Assembly (NCBI GenBank): GCA_017461585.1
Contig: JAFTYM010000046.1
Span: 1 to 64,000 of the forward strand
Direction of reading: 5' to 3'
DNA: 64,000 nt
Source of the DNA: Oscillospiraceae bacterium
Lineage (GTDB): Bacteria > Bacillota > Clostridia > Oscillospirales > Oscillospiraceae
Positions 40,135-50,468 of this stretch are shown here, piece after piece (the stretch's first letter is position 1; the number at the start of each line of letters is the position of its first letter). The notes under the pieces are model-generated. The model was not told the DNA's origin. It saw only the letters and a program-made list of their open reading frames with translations, and searched no databases. The translations under genes and the position numbers were made by a program.

Positions 40135-40160
40135 CAATAACCTATAAGGAGGAAAACATA

Positions 40161-40862
40161 ATGAACAAAGCGATCATCGGAAAAAAGGTCGGCATGACGC
40201 AGATCTTCGATGATAAGGGCAAGGTCATTCCTGTAACAGTAATTGAAGCAGGTCCTTGCGTGGTAGTCCAGAAGAAGACTGTCGAGAACGACGGTTACCA
40301 GGCTGTACAGCTCGGCTTCCAGGCTACAAAGGAGCACAAGCTCTCCAAGCCCGAGGTTGGCCATCTTAAGAAGGCCGGCGTAGAGATGATGAAGTATCTG
40401 AAGGAGTTCCGTCTGGACGATACAGCTACAGGTGCACTGAACATCGGTGATGTAGTTAAGGCTGACGTTTTCGCAGCTGGCGACAAGATCGACGTAACAG
40501 GCATCTCCAAGGGTAAAGGTTACGCCGGCGTTATCAAGCGTCACGGCGCACAGCGCACACCCACAACACACGGCGGCGGTCCTGTTCACAGACATGCCGG
40601 TTCCATGGGCGCTTGCTCTTCCCCTTCCAGAATCTTCAAGGGTAAGATCGGCGCAGGTCACATGGGTTGCGAGCAGGTAACAATCATGAACCTTGACGTA
40701 GTTAAGGTTGACGCAGAACTGAACATGATCGCAGTTCGCGGCGCTATCCCCGGTCCTAAGGGCGGTGTTGTTTACCTGAAGAACACAAAGAAGAATAACA
40801 GAGTTAAGAACACTGTTGTTACAGTAAGTACTAACCCCCAGAAGAAATCTGCCAGAGGCTAA
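40161..40862 (+). CDS. rplC: Ribosomal protein uL3
   Basis: Primary 23S rRNA binder that starts 50S assembly and reaches the peptidyl transferase centre. 233 residues, somewhat longer than the usual 205-210; the extra residues are at the C-terminus ([25 protein letters not shown]). Family marks: [10 protein letters not shown] (7-16) and the central [15 protein letters not shown] loop. Ribosome binding site TAAGGAGG. Confidence 0.97.
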   Translation: MNKAIIGKKVGMTQIFDDKGKVIPVTVIEAGPCVVVQKKTVENDGYQAVQLGFQATKEHKLSKPEVGHLKKAGVEMMKYLKEFRLDDTATGALNIGDVVKADVFAAGDKIDVTGISKGKGYAGVIKRHGAQRTPTTHGGGPVHRHAGSMGACSSPSRIFKGKIGAGHMGCEQVTIMNLDVVKVDAELNMIAVRGAIPGPKGGVVYLKNTKKNNRVKNTVVTVSTNPQKKSARG

Positions 40863-40880
40863 GAAAGGAGAGAGTTATAA

Positions 40881-41504
40881 ATGCCTACAGTTAAGGTTTA
40901 CAATATGGCCGGCGAGGTTGTCGGTGAGGTTGAACTCTCCGAGGCCGTTTTCGGTATCGAGCCCAATGAGCAGGCTCTCCATGCTACAGTTGTTAACTAT
41001 CTTGCTAACCAGAGACAGGGCACACAGTCCGCTCTCACAAGAGCTGAAGTCTCCGGCGGCGGCAAGAAGCCTTATCGCCAGAAGGGTACAGGCCGCGCTC
41101 GTCAGGGCAGCACACGCGCTCCCCAGTGGACACACGGTGGTATCGCATTTGCTCCCAAGCCCCGCAGCTATGCTTACTCTCTGAACAAGAAGCTCAAGAG
41201 ACTGGCTCTCAAGTCTGCTCTCTCTGCAAAGGCTGCTGAGAATGCAGTTATCGTTGTTGACAGCCTCGAGATGACAGAGATCAAGACAAAGGCTTTCAAG
41301 AACTTCCTGAACGCTGTTGGCGCTGAGGGCAAGGCTATGGTAGTTACACCCGAAGTTAACCAGAACGTAGTTATGAGCGCAAGAAATATTCCCGGCGTTC
41401 AGACAACAATCGCAACAGTACTGAGCACTTATGAGATCATGAACACAAGAAAGTTCATCGTTGATAAGGCAGCTCTCGCAAAGATTGAGGAGGTATATGC
41501 ATAA
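40881..41504 (+). CDS. rplD: Ribosomal protein uL4
   Basis: Binds 23S rRNA and lines the exit tunnel through its extended loop ([20 protein letters not shown], about 55-74). In some bacteria it also represses the S10 operon. The 207-residue length is normal. Its stop overlaps rplW (TAATG). Confidence 0.97.
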   Translation: MPTVKVYNMAGEVVGEVELSEAVFGIEPNEQALHATVVNYLANQRQGTQSALTRAEVSGGGKKPYRQKGTGRARQGSTRAPQWTHGGIAFAPKPRSYAYSLNKKLKRLALKSALSAKAAENAVIVVDSLEMTEIKTKAFKNFLNAVGAEGKAMVVTPEVNQNVVMSARNIPGVQTTIATVLSTYEIMNTRKFIVDKAALAKIEEVYA

Positions 41505-41800
41505 TGAAGTCTATGTACGATATCATTATCCGCCCCATCATCACTGAGCAGTCTATGGAGCACACAGACCTTAAGAAGTATGTTTTCGAAGTAGCACCCG
41601 ATGCTAACAAGATCGAGATCAAGGCAGCTGTTGAAGGCATCTTCGGCGTAAAGGTTGAGAAGGTTACAACCCTCAACATGCTTGGTAAAGAGAAGCGCAC
41701 TGGCCGCTATCCTGCAGGTCACCGCAAGAACTGGAAGAAGGCAGTTGTAAAGCTGACCGAGGATTCCAAGACCATCGAGTTCTTCGAAGGAATGGTTTAA
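41504..41800 (+). CDS. rplW: Ribosomal protein uL23
   Basis: Sits at the tunnel exit and docks trigger factor and SRP. 98 residues, with [12 protein letters not shown] (6-17) and the loop [20 protein letters not shown]. Translationally coupled to rplD. Confidence 0.96.
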   Translation: MKSMYDIIIRPIITEQSMEHTDLKKYVFEVAPDANKIEIKAAVEGIFGVKVEKVTTLNMLGKEKRTGRYPAGHRKNWKKAVVKLTEDSKTIEFFEGMV

Positions 41801-41814
41801 GGGAGGAAACGTAA

Positions 41815-42651
41815 ATGTCTGTAAAAACATATAAACCTACCACTCCGTCGAGAAGACATATGTCCGTATCCGGCTTCGACGGAATTGATAAGAAGGCAAA
41901 GCCCGAGCGCAGCCTTGTTGAAGTTTTAAAGAAGCACGCTGGTCGTAACAGCTACGGCCGCATCACTGTTCGCCACAAGGGTGGCGGAAACCGCAGAAAG
42001 TACCGTATCATCGACTTTAAGCGTGATAAGGTAGACGTAGAAGGCACAGTACTCCGCCTTGAGTACGACCCCAACCGCAGCGCAAACATCGCTCTTGTTG
42101 AGTATGCTGACGGCGAGCGTCGTTACATCCTGGCTCCTGTAGGCCTGAATGCCGGTGATAAGGTTCTCTCCTCTGAGAAGGCAGATATCAAGCCCGGTAA
42201 CACACTGCCCATCTCCGCAATTCCTGTTGGTACAGTTATCCACAACATTGAGATCTACCCCGGCAAGGGCGGACAGCTCGTTCGCAGCGCCGGTGTTGCT
42301 GCACAGCTGATGGCTAAGGAAGGCAGCATGGCTCAGGTAAGACTCCCCTCCGGTGAGTACCGCCTCATCCGCGTTGGCTGCAAGGCTACAATCGGTCAGG
42401 TTGGTAATATTGACCATGCAAACATCTCCATCGGTAAGGCTGGTCGTAAGCGTCACATGGGTATCCGTCCTACAGTTCGTGGTTCTGTTATGAACCCCTG
42501 CGACCATCCCCACGGTGGTGGTGAGGGTAAGAGCCCTGTAGGTCGTCCCGGTCCTGTAACTCCTTGGGGCAAGCCCGCTCTTGGTTACAAGACACGTAAG
42601 ACCAAGAACCGCACAGATAAGTTCATCGTAAAGCGCCGCAACGCTAAATAA
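41815..42651 (+). CDS. rplB: Ribosomal protein uL2
   Basis: Bridges the subunits and is needed for peptidyl transfer. 278 residues with the conserved C-terminal [21 protein letters not shown] block that holds the functional histidine (about His230). Ribosome binding site GGGAGG, 14 bases after rplW. Confidence 0.97.
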   Translation: MSVKTYKPTTPSRRHMSVSGFDGIDKKAKPERSLVEVLKKHAGRNSYGRITVRHKGGGNRRKYRIIDFKRDKVDVEGTVLRLEYDPNRSANIALVEYADGERRYILAPVGLNAGDKVLSSEKADIKPGNTLPISAIPVGTVIHNIEIYPGKGGQLVRSAGVAAQLMAKEGSMAQVRLPSGEYRLIRVGCKATIGQVGNIDHANISIGKAGRKRHMGIRPTVRGSVMNPCDHPHGGGEGKSPVGRPGPVTPWGKPALGYKTRKTKNRTDKFIVKRRNAK

Positions 42652-42671
42652 TCAAAGGAGGTCAATATAAT

Positions 42672-42944
42672 ATGAGTAGAAGTATTAAGAAGGGCCCCTT
42701 TGCCGCTCCCGAGCTTTTAAAGAGGGTCGATGAGATGAACGCAGCAGGTGAGAAGAAAGTTCTCAAAACCTGGTCCCGCGCATCCACAATTTTCCCGTCC
42801 TTTGTAGGACACACAATCGCAGTCCACGATGGCCTCCGTCATGTTCCTGTATATGTTACAGAGGATATGGTTGGTCACAAGCTGGGCGAGTTCGCTCCCA
42901 CACGTACCTATCGCGGTCATGCGGGCAGCAAGACAGGTAAGTAA
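42672..42944 (+). CDS. rpsS: Ribosomal protein uS19
   Basis: 30S head protein next to S13 and the A-site finger. 90 residues; RSIKKGPF (3-10), [22 protein letters not shown] and [13 protein letters not shown] are conserved. AAAGGAGG ribosome binding site. Confidence 0.97.
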   Translation: MSRSIKKGPFAAPELLKRVDEMNAAGEKKVLKTWSRASTIFPSFVGHTIAVHDGLRHVPVYVTEDMVGHKLGEFAPTRTYRGHAGSKTGK

Positions 42945-42958
42945 GGAGGCAGACTGAA

Positions 42959-43294
42959 ATGGAAGCAAGAGCACATCTTAAATATGCTAGAATTTCCCCC
43001 CGCAAGGTTCAGATAGTCTGCGACCTTATTAGAGGTAAGGATACAAAGACTGCACAGGCTATTCTTATGGCTACTCCCAAGGCAGCTTCCGAGCTCCTGC
43101 TCAAGCTCCTGAAGAGCGCAGTTTCCAACGCAGAGAACAACCACAACATGGATCCTGAGAAGCTCTACGTTTCTGCAACATATGCTAACCCCGGTCCCAT
43201 TCTGAAGCGTTTCATGCCCAGAGCACAGGGTAGAGCATACCGCATCAACAAGAGAACATCTCACATCACAATCGTTGTGGCTGAGAGAGACTAA
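42959..43294 (+). CDS. rplV: Ribosomal protein uL22
   Basis: Spans the 50S subunit to the exit tunnel; its beta hairpin ([17 protein letters not shown], about 86-102) forms part of the constriction where macrolides bind. 111 residues, no insertion in the hairpin. Confidence 0.97.
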   Translation: MEARAHLKYARISPRKVQIVCDLIRGKDTKTAQAILMATPKAASELLLKLLKSAVSNAENNHNMDPEKLYVSATYANPGPILKRFMPRAQGRAYRINKRTSHITIVVAERD

Positions 43295-43309
43295 GGGAGG
43301 AGGCAGAAT

Positions 43310-44113
43310 ATGGGTCAGAAAGTTAATCCCCATGGCATGCGTGTTGGCGTTATCAAGGATTGGGATTCCCGCTGGTACGCACGTGCTGACAAGGTCGGCG
43401 ATCTTATCGTCGAGGATTATAACATCCGTAAATATCTTAAAGGACTTCTGTATGCTGCAGGTGTTCCCAAGATCGAGATCGAGCGCGACAGCGCAAAGGT
43501 TCGTATCTATATCCACTGCTCCCGTCCCGGTGTCGTAATCGGCAAGGGCGGCGCAGAGATCGAGAAGCTCAGAGCTGATGTTGAGAAGATGATCGGCAAG
43601 CCCGTAGCAATCAGCATCGTTGAAGTAAAGAGCCCCGACACAGATGCACAGCTCGTAGCTGAAAGCATCGCTGCAAAGCTTGAAAAGCGTATCGGCTTCC
43701 GCCGCGCTATGAAGAACGCAATGAGCCGCGCAATGCGTCTTGGCGTTCGTGGTATCAAGGTTATGTGCTCCGGCCGTCTGGGCGGTGCAGAAATCGCAAG
43801 AAGCGAGACATACCACGAGGGTACCATTCCCCTCCAGACAATTCGTGCTGACATCGAGTATGGTTTTGCAGAAGCAGCAACAACCTACGGCCGTATCGGC
43901 ATCAAGGTTTGGATCTACAAAGGCGAAGTTCTCAGCCAGACACTTCGCACAACTCCCAGAACTATGGACCTCAACCGTCCCGCTAGAGACAAGCGTCAGG
44001 GCGAGCGTAGAGGCAGAGATAACCGCGGTCAGGGCGGCTACAACCGTGGCGGTCAGGGCGGCTACAATCGCAACCGCGGCGGTCAGGCTCCCAGAGAAGG
44101 AGGCGCACGCTAA
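43310..44113 (+). CDS. rpsC: Ribosomal protein uS3 with an Arg/Gly-rich tail
   Basis: Forms the mRNA entry site with S4 and S5 and contributes to mRNA helicase activity. KH motif: [13 protein letters not shown] (about 75-87). The core ends near residue 218, and a tail of about 45 residues follows that is rich in Arg, Gly and Gln, with the repeated unit GGYNR ([20 protein letters not shown], 242-261). At 267 residues it is about 45 longer than the Bacillus protein. Such tails are known in some Clostridia and are likely disordered and RNA-binding. Confidence 0.95.
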   Translation: MGQKVNPHGMRVGVIKDWDSRWYARADKVGDLIVEDYNIRKYLKGLLYAAGVPKIEIERDSAKVRIYIHCSRPGVVIGKGGAEIEKLRADVEKMIGKPVAISIVEVKSPDTDAQLVAESIAAKLEKRIGFRRAMKNAMSRAMRLGVRGIKVMCSGRLGGAEIARSETYHEGTIPLQTIRADIEYGFAEAATTYGRIGIKVWIYKGEVLSQTLRTTPRTMDLNRPARDKRQGERRGRDNRGQGGYNRGGQGGYNRNRGGQAPREGGAR

Positions 44114-44538
44114 TGCTTATTCCTAAGAGAGTTAAATACCGCAGAGTACACCGTGGTCGCATGACAGGTAAGGCTATGCGCGGTAACAAAGTTAATTACG
44201 GCGAATTTGGCCTTATGGCTACAGAGCCCTCCTGGATCACATCTAACCAGATCGAGGCAGCTCGTATCGCTATGACACGTTACACAAAGCGTGGCGGTAA
44301 GGTCTGGATCAAGATATTCCCCGATAAGCCCGTAACACAGAAGCCTGCTGAAACTCGAATGGGTTCCGGTAAAGGTTCACCTGAGTACTGGGTAGCAGTA
44401 GTTAAGCCCGGCAGAGTCATGTTTGAGATCGCCGGTGTTTCCGAAGAGGTTGCACGCGAAGCTCTTCGTCTTGCAAGCCACAAGCTGCCCTGCAAGACAA
44501 AGTTTGTAAAGCGCGAGTCCGAGACAGGTGGTGAATAA
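44113..44538 (+). CDS. rplP: Ribosomal protein uL16
   Basis: Late-binding 50S protein that organises the A site. 141 residues with [19 protein letters not shown] at the start and [19 protein letters not shown] in the middle, including the Arg that is hydroxylated in some species. Its start overlaps the rpsC stop (TAATG). Confidence 0.97.
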   Translation: MLIPKRVKYRRVHRGRMTGKAMRGNKVNYGEFGLMATEPSWITSNQIEAARIAMTRYTKRGGKVWIKIFPDKPVTQKPAETRMGSGKGSPEYWVAVVKPGRVMFEIAGVSEEVAREALRLASHKLPCKTKFVKRESETGGE

Positions 44539-44539
44539 G

Positions 44540-44734
44540 ATGAAGGCAAACGAGGTACGTAATATGAGCGCCTCTGAACTTGAGGCAAAGCTTGTGGAGC
44601 TGAAGAAGGATCTTTTCTTCCTGAGAATGCAGCACGCAACAAATCAGCTTGACAACCCTGTTAAAATATCCCTGGTAAAGAAGGATATTGCCCGAGTCCA
44701 GACCATTATCCGCGAAAAGCAGCTCGAGCAGTAA
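44540..44734 (+). CDS. rpmC: Ribosomal protein uL29
   Basis: Two-helix protein near the tunnel exit, a docking point for trigger factor. 64 residues. A GTG 12 bases upstream is in frame, but the ATG at 44540, just past the rplP stop and after AGGTGGTG, gives the family start MKANEVR. Confidence 0.95.
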   Translation: MKANEVRNMSASELEAKLVELKKDLFFLRMQHATNQLDNPVKISLVKKDIARVQTIIREKQLEQ

Positions 44735-44748
44735 GGAGGTAAGTTGAA

Positions 44749-45012
44749 ATGAGTGAAAACAGAACAGCTTCCAGAAAGACAAGGGTTGGCAAGGTAGTCT
44801 CTGACAAGATGGACAAGACAATTGTCGTTGCTGTTGAAGACCGCGTAGCACATCCTCTGTATAAGAAGATCGTTAAGAGAACATATAAGCTTAAGGCACA
44901 CGACGAGAACAACGAGTGTGGTATCGGTGACCGCGTAAGAGTCATGGAGACCAGACCTCTCTCCAAGGATAAGAGATGGAGACTCGTTGAGATTATTGAG
45001 AAGGCAAAGTAA
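44749..45012 (+). CDS. rpsQ: Ribosomal protein uS17
   Basis: Primary 16S rRNA binder with an OB fold. 87 residues; [17 protein letters not shown] (13-29) and [21 protein letters not shown] are conserved. TAAGGAGG ribosome binding site. Confidence 0.96.
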   Translation: MSENRTASRKTRVGKVVSDKMDKTIVVAVEDRVAHPLYKKIVKRTYKLKAHDENNECGIGDRVRVMETRPLSKDKRWRLVEIIEKAK

Positions 45013-45024
45013 GGAGGCGCCAAT

Positions 45025-45393
45025 ATGATACAGCAGGAATCTTATCTTAAGGTCGCCGACAACACCGGCGCCAAGGAAATCAAATGCATCAGAGTACTGG
45101 GCGGTTCCAAGAGAAAGTACGGCAACATCGGTGATGTTATCGTAGCTTCCGTTCGTAAGGCAGCTCCCGGTGGTACTGTTAAGAAGGGCGAGGTCGTGAA
45201 GGCAGTTATCGTTCGTACAGCTAAGGGTGTACGTCGTGCAGACGGCACATACGTTCGTTTCGACGAGAACGCAGCAGTCCTCATCCGTGAAGACAAGAAC
45301 CCCAGAGGTACTCGTATCTTTGGGCCCGTGGCTCGTGAGCTCCGTGACAAGGAATTTATGAAAATCCTGTCCCTCGCTCCCGAAGTAATATAG
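45025..45393 (+). CDS. rplN: Ribosomal protein uL14
   Basis: 50S protein at the subunit interface, contacting 16S helix 14 and the binding site of the silencing factor RsfS. Exactly 122 residues, as usual. [19 protein letters not shown] and the C-terminal [19 protein letters not shown] are conserved. Confidence 0.97.
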   Translation: MIQQESYLKVADNTGAKEIKCIRVLGGSKRKYGNIGDVIVASVRKAAPGGTVKKGEVVKAVIVRTAKGVRRADGTYVRFDENAAVLIREDKNPRGTRIFGPVARELRDKEFMKILSLAPEVI

Positions 45394-45406
45394 GAGGGCT
45401 TGAAGA

Positions 45407-45712
45407 ATGAATATCAGAAGAGACGATACAGTAGTAGTACTGTCCGGCAGAGATAAGGGCGTTAAGGGCAAGGTTCTGTCCGCAGACCCCAAGGCCGGCA
45501 AGGTAATCGTTGAAGGCGTTAGCGTTGCTAAGGTCCATCAGAAACCCCGCCGTCAGGGCGAAGAGGGTGGCATCATCAAGAAGGAAACACCTATCTACGC
45601 TTCCAAGGTTCAGCTTGTTTGCCCCAAGTGCGACAAGGGTGTAAGAGTCGGTCACAAGATCGTTGACGGCAAGAAAGTCCGCGTTTGCAAGAAGTGCGGC
45701 GCAGAAATCTAA
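45407..45712 (+). CDS. rplX: Ribosomal protein uL24
   Basis: Starts 50S assembly at the tunnel exit. 101 residues: a KOW motif (about 6-33) and a C-terminal ribbon with CPKC and CKKC pairs, a zinc-binding (C+) form. Confidence 0.96.
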   Translation: MNIRRDDTVVVLSGRDKGVKGKVLSADPKAGKVIVEGVSVAKVHQKPRRQGEEGGIIKKETPIYASKVQLVCPKCDKGVRVGHKIVDGKKVRVCKKCGAEI

Positions 45713-45728
45713 GAGGAGGAGAGACATA

Positions 45729-46271
45729 ATGGCTAGACTTAAGACTATGTACCAGCAGGAAGTCGCTCCCGCTCTTATGAAGAAGTTCGGTTATAAGAGC
45801 GTTATGCAGATCCCCCGTCTTGACAAGATCGTCATCAACGTAGGCTGCGGCGACGCAAAGGACAACACCAAGGCTATTGAAGCTATCGTAAAAGATATCA
45901 CAGCTATCACAGGTCAGAAGGCTGTTGTTACAAAGGCAAGAAAATCCGTTGCTAACTTTAAGCTCCGTGAGGGCATGGCTGTTGGCGTAAAGGTAACACT
46001 CCGTGCAGACAAGATGTGGGAGTTCCTTGACAGACTGTTCAACGTAGCACTTCCCCGTGTTCGTGACTTCCGTGGTATCAGCGCAAACTCCTTTGACGGC
46101 CGCGGCAACTACGCTCTGGGTATCAAAGAGCAGCTGATCTTCCCCGAAATCGATTACGACAAGATCGAAAAGATCCGCGGTATGGACATCGTAATGTGCA
46201 CAACCGCTAATACTGATGAGGAAGCTCGTGAGCTCCTGAAGCTCCTGGGTGCTCCCTTCATTCAGGCATAA
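45729..46271 (+). CDS. rplE: Ribosomal protein uL5
   Basis: Holds 5S rRNA and contacts the P-site tRNA. 180 residues, starting [12 protein letters not shown] at the ATG after GAGGAGGAG; the frame is open upstream into rplX. The [21 protein letters not shown] and VRDFRGIS blocks are typical. Confidence 0.97.
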   Translation: MARLKTMYQQEVAPALMKKFGYKSVMQIPRLDKIVINVGCGDAKDNTKAIEAIVKDITAITGQKAVVTKARKSVANFKLREGMAVGVKVTLRADKMWEFLDRLFNVALPRVRDFRGISANSFDGRGNYALGIKEQLIFPEIDYDKIEKIRGMDIVMCTTANTDEEARELLKLLGAPFIQA

Positions 46272-46285
46272 GGAGGTAGAGAGCA

Positions 46286-46471
46286 ATGGCAAAGAAGGCA
46301 ATGATCCTTAAGCAGCAGAAAGAGGCTAAGTTCTCTACTCGCCGCTACAACCGCTGCAAGATTTGCGGCAGACCCCACTCTTATCTGAGAAACTACGGTG
46401 TATGCCGTATTTGCTTCAGAGAGCTGGCTTACAAGGGCCAGATCCCCGGCGTAAAGAAAGCTTCCTGGTAA
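46286..46471 (+). CDS. rpsN: Ribosomal protein uS14, zinc-binding type
   Basis: 30S head protein. The 61-residue short form with four zinc cysteines, CKIC (24-27) and CRIC (40-43). AAGGAGG ribosome binding site. A strong hairpin follows. Confidence 0.97.
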   Translation: MAKKAMILKQQKEAKFSTRRYNRCKICGRPHSYLRNYGVCRICFRELAYKGQIPGVKKASW

Positions 46472-46481
46472 AAACAACCGG

Positions 46482-46507
46482 CCAGGCGGGCATTTTTGCC
46501 CGCCTGG
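46482..46507 (+). other. Strong hairpin inside the spc operon, between rpsN and rpsH
   Basis: Perfect 11-bp GC-rich stem CCAGGCGGGCA (46482-46492) with its complement (46497-46507) around TTTT, followed by GTTTACG with no T-run. The spacer of 182 bases is far longer than others in the cluster. It could be a processing or stabilising stem, or a partial terminator. The remaining spacer shows nothing else clear. Confidence 0.6.
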
Positions 46508-46653
46508 GTTTACGCGTCTAAACGCCACACATTAATTTTGTAAATGATGGCGAAAGGTCAGTTTCAATCGCAGCTTTCCAAAGCCACTATTGATTCCGAT
46601 ACCTCGCCACATAAACAGGCAAAGCCTGTAACTCTAACAAGGAGGAAATAAAA

Positions 46654-47049
46654 ATGCAGATCACAGATCCTATTGCTGATATGCTTACAAGAATCCGTAA
46701 CGCAGGTTCAGCAAAACACGCAACAGTTGATATCCCTGCTTCCAAGATGAAGAAGGCTATCGCTGAGATCCTTCTGGAAGAAGGCTACATCAAGAACTTC
46801 CAGATCATCAACGATGGACTCCAGGGTATCATCAGAGTAACACTCAAGTACAATGGAACAGAGAAGGCCATTGCTGGTCTCCGCAGAGTTTCAAAGCCCG
46901 GCCTGCGCGTTTACGCAGGTGCTGACGAACTGCCCCGCGTTCTCCGCGGTCTCGGTATCGCCATCATTTCCACATCCAAGGGCGTTATGACTGACAAGAA
47001 AGCCAGAGAGGCTCATGTCGGCGGCGAAGTCCTTGCGTTTGTATGGTAA
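46654..47049 (+). CDS. rpsH: Ribosomal protein uS8
   Basis: Primary 16S rRNA binder in the platform; in E. coli it represses the spc operon. 131 residues with [13 protein letters not shown] (4-16) and the C-terminal [29 protein letters not shown] ribosome binding site. Confidence 0.97.
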   Translation: MQITDPIADMLTRIRNAGSAKHATVDIPASKMKKAIAEILLEEGYIKNFQIINDGLQGIIRVTLKYNGTEKAIAGLRRVSKPGLRVYAGADELPRVLRGLGIAIISTSKGVMTDKKAREAHVGGEVLAFVW

Positions 47050-47061
47050 GGGGGAGCAGAA

Positions 47062-47601
47062 ATGTCAAGAATTGGTAGAGCACCTATTGCCATTCCTGCA
47101 GGAGTGGAAGTTACCCTCAATGGTAACGTTATAACAGTAAAGGGTCCCAAGGGCACTCTTACAAGAACACTTAACCCCGAGCTTACCGTTACAGTTGATG
47201 CAGGCGTTATCACTGTTACACGTCCCAACGACGAGAAGTATAACCGCAGCATCCACGGTCTCAACCGTACACTGATTGCCAACATGGTTACAGGTGTAAC
47301 AGAAGGCTATCAGAAGACACTGGAGATCAACGGTGTTGGTTACAGAGCAGCTAAGGAAGGCAACAAGCTTGTTATGAACCTTGGTTTCTCTCATCAGGTA
47401 TTCGTACCTGAAATTGATGGCATCGAAATTGATGTTCCCAACGCTAACACAGTTATCATCAAGGGTATCGATAAGCAGCTTGTCGGCCAGTTTGCAGCAG
47501 ATGTTCGCAACAAGAGACCTCCCGAGCCTTACAAGGGCAAGGGTATTAAGTACTCTGACGAAGTCATCCGCCGCAAAGAAGGCAAGACCGGCGGTAAATA
47601 A
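47062..47601 (+). CDS. rplF: Ribosomal protein uL6
   Basis: Two-domain 50S protein next to the GTPase-binding region. 179 residues with [12 protein letters not shown] at the start and the C-terminal [13 protein letters not shown] signature. Confidence 0.97.
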   Translation: MSRIGRAPIAIPAGVEVTLNGNVITVKGPKGTLTRTLNPELTVTVDAGVITVTRPNDEKYNRSIHGLNRTLIANMVTGVTEGYQKTLEINGVGYRAAKEGNKLVMNLGFSHQVFVPEIDGIEIDVPNANTVIIKGIDKQLVGQFAADVRNKRPPEPYKGKGIKYSDEVIRRKEGKTGGK

Positions 47602-47617
47602 GGGGAGGTGTGCCTAA

Positions 47618-47977
47618 ATGATTAAAAGACCTGATACAAAAGCTCAGCGCGCAAAGCGTCATAAGAGAGTAAGAGGCAAGGTTTCCGGCACGCCCGAGCG
47701 TCCCAGACTTTGCGTATTCCGCAGTGAGAAACATATATATGCTCAGATCATCGACGATGTAAACGGAAATACACTTGTTTCCGCTTCCACAGTTGAGAAG
47801 GATTTTGAGGGTCTTGGCAGCAACAAGACTGCAGCTAGAACTGTTGGTAAGACAGTAGCTGAGCGTGTCAAGGCAAAGGGTATCGACACCGTAGTATTCG
47901 ACCGCGGTGGTTACGTATACCACGGCCGTGTTCAGGAACTGGCCGAAGGCGCCCGTGAGGGCGGCCTCGAGTTTTAA
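47618..47977 (+). CDS. rplR: Ribosomal protein uL18
   Basis: 5S rRNA-binding protein with a basic N-terminal tail ([15 protein letters not shown]). 119 residues, ending GAREGGLEF as usual. Confidence 0.97.
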   Translation: MIKRPDTKAQRAKRHKRVRGKVSGTPERPRLCVFRSEKHIYAQIIDDVNGNTLVSASTVEKDFEGLGSNKTAARTVGKTVAERVKAKGIDTVVFDRGGYVYHGRVQELAEGAREGGLEF

Positions 47978-47997
47978 CGGAAGGAGGAAACATAAAA

Positions 47998-48525
47998 ATG
48001 GCTTATAATAACAACAGACGTGACAATAGAAAGCCCCAGGAAGAAGCTGCTCCCGAGTTTATCGAGAAGGTAGTTGCTCTTAACCGTGTTTCCAAGACCG
48101 TTAAGGGTGGCCGCGTTATGAAGTTCTCCGCTCTGATCGTTGTCGGCGACGGCAAGGGCAGAGTTGGCTACGGACTTGGTAAGGCTGGCGAAGTTTCCGA
48201 GGCAATCCGTAAGGGTATCGAGGATGCAAAGAAGAACATCACAACAATTACCCTTTCCGGAACAACAATTCCCCATGAAGTTATCGGTAAGTTTGGCGCA
48301 GGCGAAGTACTTCTTAAGCCCGCTCCTGCTGGTACCGGTGTTATCGCAGGCGGCGCAGTTCGTGCCGTTGTAGAAGCAGCTGGTATCCACGATATCAGAA
48401 CAAAGTGCCTGCGTACCAACAACCCCGCAAACGTTGTTGCCGCAACAATGGCAGGCCTTAAGTCCCTCCGCAATGCCGAGCAGGTAGCTAAAGTGCGCGG
48501 CAAGAATGCGGACGAGATCCTTTAA
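47998..48525 (+). CDS. rpsE: Ribosomal protein uS5
   Basis: 30S body protein at the mRNA entry site and a fidelity determinant. 175 residues, with [21 protein letters not shown] (split: [10 protein letters not shown] at about 24-33) and [14 protein letters not shown] (49-62), the loop where spectinomycin resistance arises. Confidence 0.97.
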   Translation: MAYNNNRRDNRKPQEEAAPEFIEKVVALNRVSKTVKGGRVMKFSALIVVGDGKGRVGYGLGKAGEVSEAIRKGIEDAKKNITTITLSGTTIPHEVIGKFGAGEVLLKPAPAGTGVIAGGAVRAVVEAAGIHDIRTKCLRTNNPANVVAATMAGLKSLRNAEQVAKVRGKNADEIL

Positions 48526-48540
48526 TAGGAGGTCTGACAA

Positions 48541-48720
48541 ATGGCTAATCTTAAAATTAAGCTCGTAAAGAGCCTGAACGGCAGACTGGATAAGCACATC
48601 GCTACTGCTAAGTCCCTTGGTCTTAACAAGATCGGTGCTGAGACAGTTCAGCCTGACAACCCCCAGACAAGAGGTAAGATCGCAAAGATCGCATATCTTA
48701 TCTCTGTAACAGAAGAGTAA
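48541..48720 (+). CDS. rpmD: Ribosomal protein uL30
   Basis: Small 50S protein of 59 residues, in the usual place between rpsE and rplO. It starts MANLKIKLVKS and carries the TARSLGL-like block (TAKSLGLNKI) and an IAKIAYLISV end. TAGGAGG ribosome binding site. Confidence 0.95.
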   Translation: MANLKIKLVKSLNGRLDKHIATAKSLGLNKIGAETVQPDNPQTRGKIAKIAYLISVTEE

Positions 48721-48735
48721 GGAGGAACAGGCACA

Positions 48736-49176
48736 ATGTATATTCATGAACTTACTCCCACAGAAGGCACAAGACACGTTGCAAAGCGCAAGGGCAGAGG
48801 CCACGGCACAGGCAACGGTAAGACTGCAGGTCGCGGTCACAAGGGTCAGCACGCTCGCTCCGGCGGCGGCGTAAGAGTCGGCTTCGAAGGCGGCCAGATG
48901 CCCCTTGCTCGTCGTGTACCTAAGAGAGGTTTCAACAACATTTTTGCAAAGCCCCTTGAGGCTGTTAACGTATCCGTATTTGAGCGCTTTGAAGATGGCG
49001 CAGTTGTAGGCGTTGAAGAACTCCTGGCAGCAGGCATCCTTTCCAAGTGCAAGTACGGTGTAAAGGTTCTCGGTAACGGCGAGATCACAAAGAAAATCAC
49101 AGTAAAGGCCAATGCCTTCTCCGAGTCTGCAAAAGCTAAGATCGAAGCAGCAGGCGGAAAGGCAGAGGTGGTATAA
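48736..49176 (+). CDS. rplO: Ribosomal protein uL15
   Basis: 50S assembly protein. 146 residues with [21 protein letters not shown] (split at [11 protein letters not shown], about 24-34), [18 protein letters not shown] and the C-terminal globular domain. secY begins directly after its stop. Confidence 0.97.
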   Translation: MYIHELTPTEGTRHVAKRKGRGHGTGNGKTAGRGHKGQHARSGGGVRVGFEGGQMPLARRVPKRGFNNIFAKPLEAVNVSVFERFEDGAVVGVEELLAAGILSKCKYGVKVLGNGEITKKITVKANAFSESAKAKIEAAGGKAEVV

Positions 49177-50454
49177 GTGTTTCAGACTATACGCAATGCA
49201 TGGAAGGTAGAGGACATTAGAAGAAAGATTCTCTTCACCCTCTTTATAATTCTGATCTATCGTATAGGAAACTCTGTACCCGTACCCTTCGTAAACGTAT
49301 ATTTACTTGAAGGCTACTTCGACACACTTTCAAATACTGTACTCGGACTTTACAACGTAATGTCCGGTAGTGCATTCGCACAGGCTACGATCTTTGCACT
49401 TTCCATTCAGCCCTACATCAACTCTTCCATCATTATTCAGCTTCTCTGCATTGCAATTCCTGCCCTTGAGAGACTGAGTAAGGAAGGCGGCGAAGAGGGT
49501 AAGCGCAAGATTCAGAATATCACACGATATGCTACAGTAGCTATCGCCCTGATTCAGGGCATCGGATACTTCTTCCTCATCAAGAACAACGGCTTCCTCG
49601 TAGAGGATGCAGGTGTTTGGGCAGGAATCGTTATCGTCGCATCTTTCTGCGCAGGTTCCTCTCTCCTGATGTGGCTGGGTGAGCAGATCTCCGAATTCGG
49701 TATCGGCAACGGTATCTCCATGATCCTGTTCATTTCCATCGTATCCAGATTCCCCACAAGCCTGATCAATGCTGTTTCCAACATTTCCGGCAGCAACTGG
49801 TGGGTATACCTGCTGATGCTCATCGGCATGGTAGCTCTCATCGTTCTTATCGTTGTTGTCACAAATGCTGAGAGACGTATCCATGTTCAGTACTCCAAGA
49901 GAGTTGTTGGTCGTAAGATGTACGGTGGTCAGTCCACACATCTTCCTATCAAGGTAAATATGTCCGGCGTTCTGCCTGTCATCTTTGCCCAGACTATCGC
50001 ATCTCTCCCCGCAACGATTGCGGCTTTCGTACCCAAGTGGCAGGATGGCTGGTTTATTAAGTTCTTTAATACAGACGGTATCCCCTACATGGTACTTTAC
50101 TTCCTGCTGATCCTCTTCTTCAGCTACTTCTATTCAACAATTCAGTTCAACCCCATCGAGGTAGCAAACAACCTGAAGAAGAACGGCGGATTTATTCCCG
50201 GTTTCCGCGCAGGCAGACCTACAGCAGAGTTTATCACAAAGGTTCTCAACAAGATCACACTGTTCGGTGCTCTCTACCTTGCAGTTATCGCCCTTTGCCC
50301 TCTGCTTGTAAGCTTCTTCTCTACAACTGCAAAGAACACCGGTGTTTCCCTTGGCGGTACATCCATCATCATCGTAGTCGGTGTTGCAATTGAAACTGTT
50401 AAGGCTCTTGAGTCTCAGCTTCTCATGCGCCACTACAAAGGTTTCCTTGAATAA
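49177..50454 (+). CDS. secY: Preprotein translocase subunit SecY
   Basis: Channel protein of the Sec system, ten membrane helices in 425 residues. Marks: YRIGNSVPVPFVN in helix 1, QPYINSSIIIQLL in helix 2, GNGISMILF and the cytoplasmic loops QYSKRVVGRKMYGGQ and GRPTAEFITKVLNK that contact SecA and the ribosome. The start is GTG, immediately after the rplO TAA with no spacer, so it depends on coupled translation. Confidence 0.97.
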   Translation: MFQTIRNAWKVEDIRRKILFTLFIILIYRIGNSVPVPFVNVYLLEGYFDTLSNTVLGLYNVMSGSAFAQATIFALSIQPYINSSIIIQLLCIAIPALERLSKEGGEEGKRKIQNITRYATVAIALIQGIGYFFLIKNNGFLVEDAGVWAGIVIVASFCAGSSLLMWLGEQISEFGIGNGISMILFISIVSRFPTSLINAVSNISGSNWWVYLLMLIGMVALIVLIVVVTNAERRIHVQYSKRVVGRKMYGGQSTHLPIKVNMSGVLPVIFAQTIASLPATIAAFVPKWQDGWFIKFFNTDGIPYMVLYFLLILFFSYFYSTIQFNPIEVANNLKKNGGFIPGFRAGRPTAEFITKVLNKITLFGALYLAVIALCPLLVSFFSTTAKNTGVSLGGTSIIIVVGVAIETVKALESQLLMRHYKGFLE

Positions 50455-50468
50455 TGGAGGTAAGCTGA

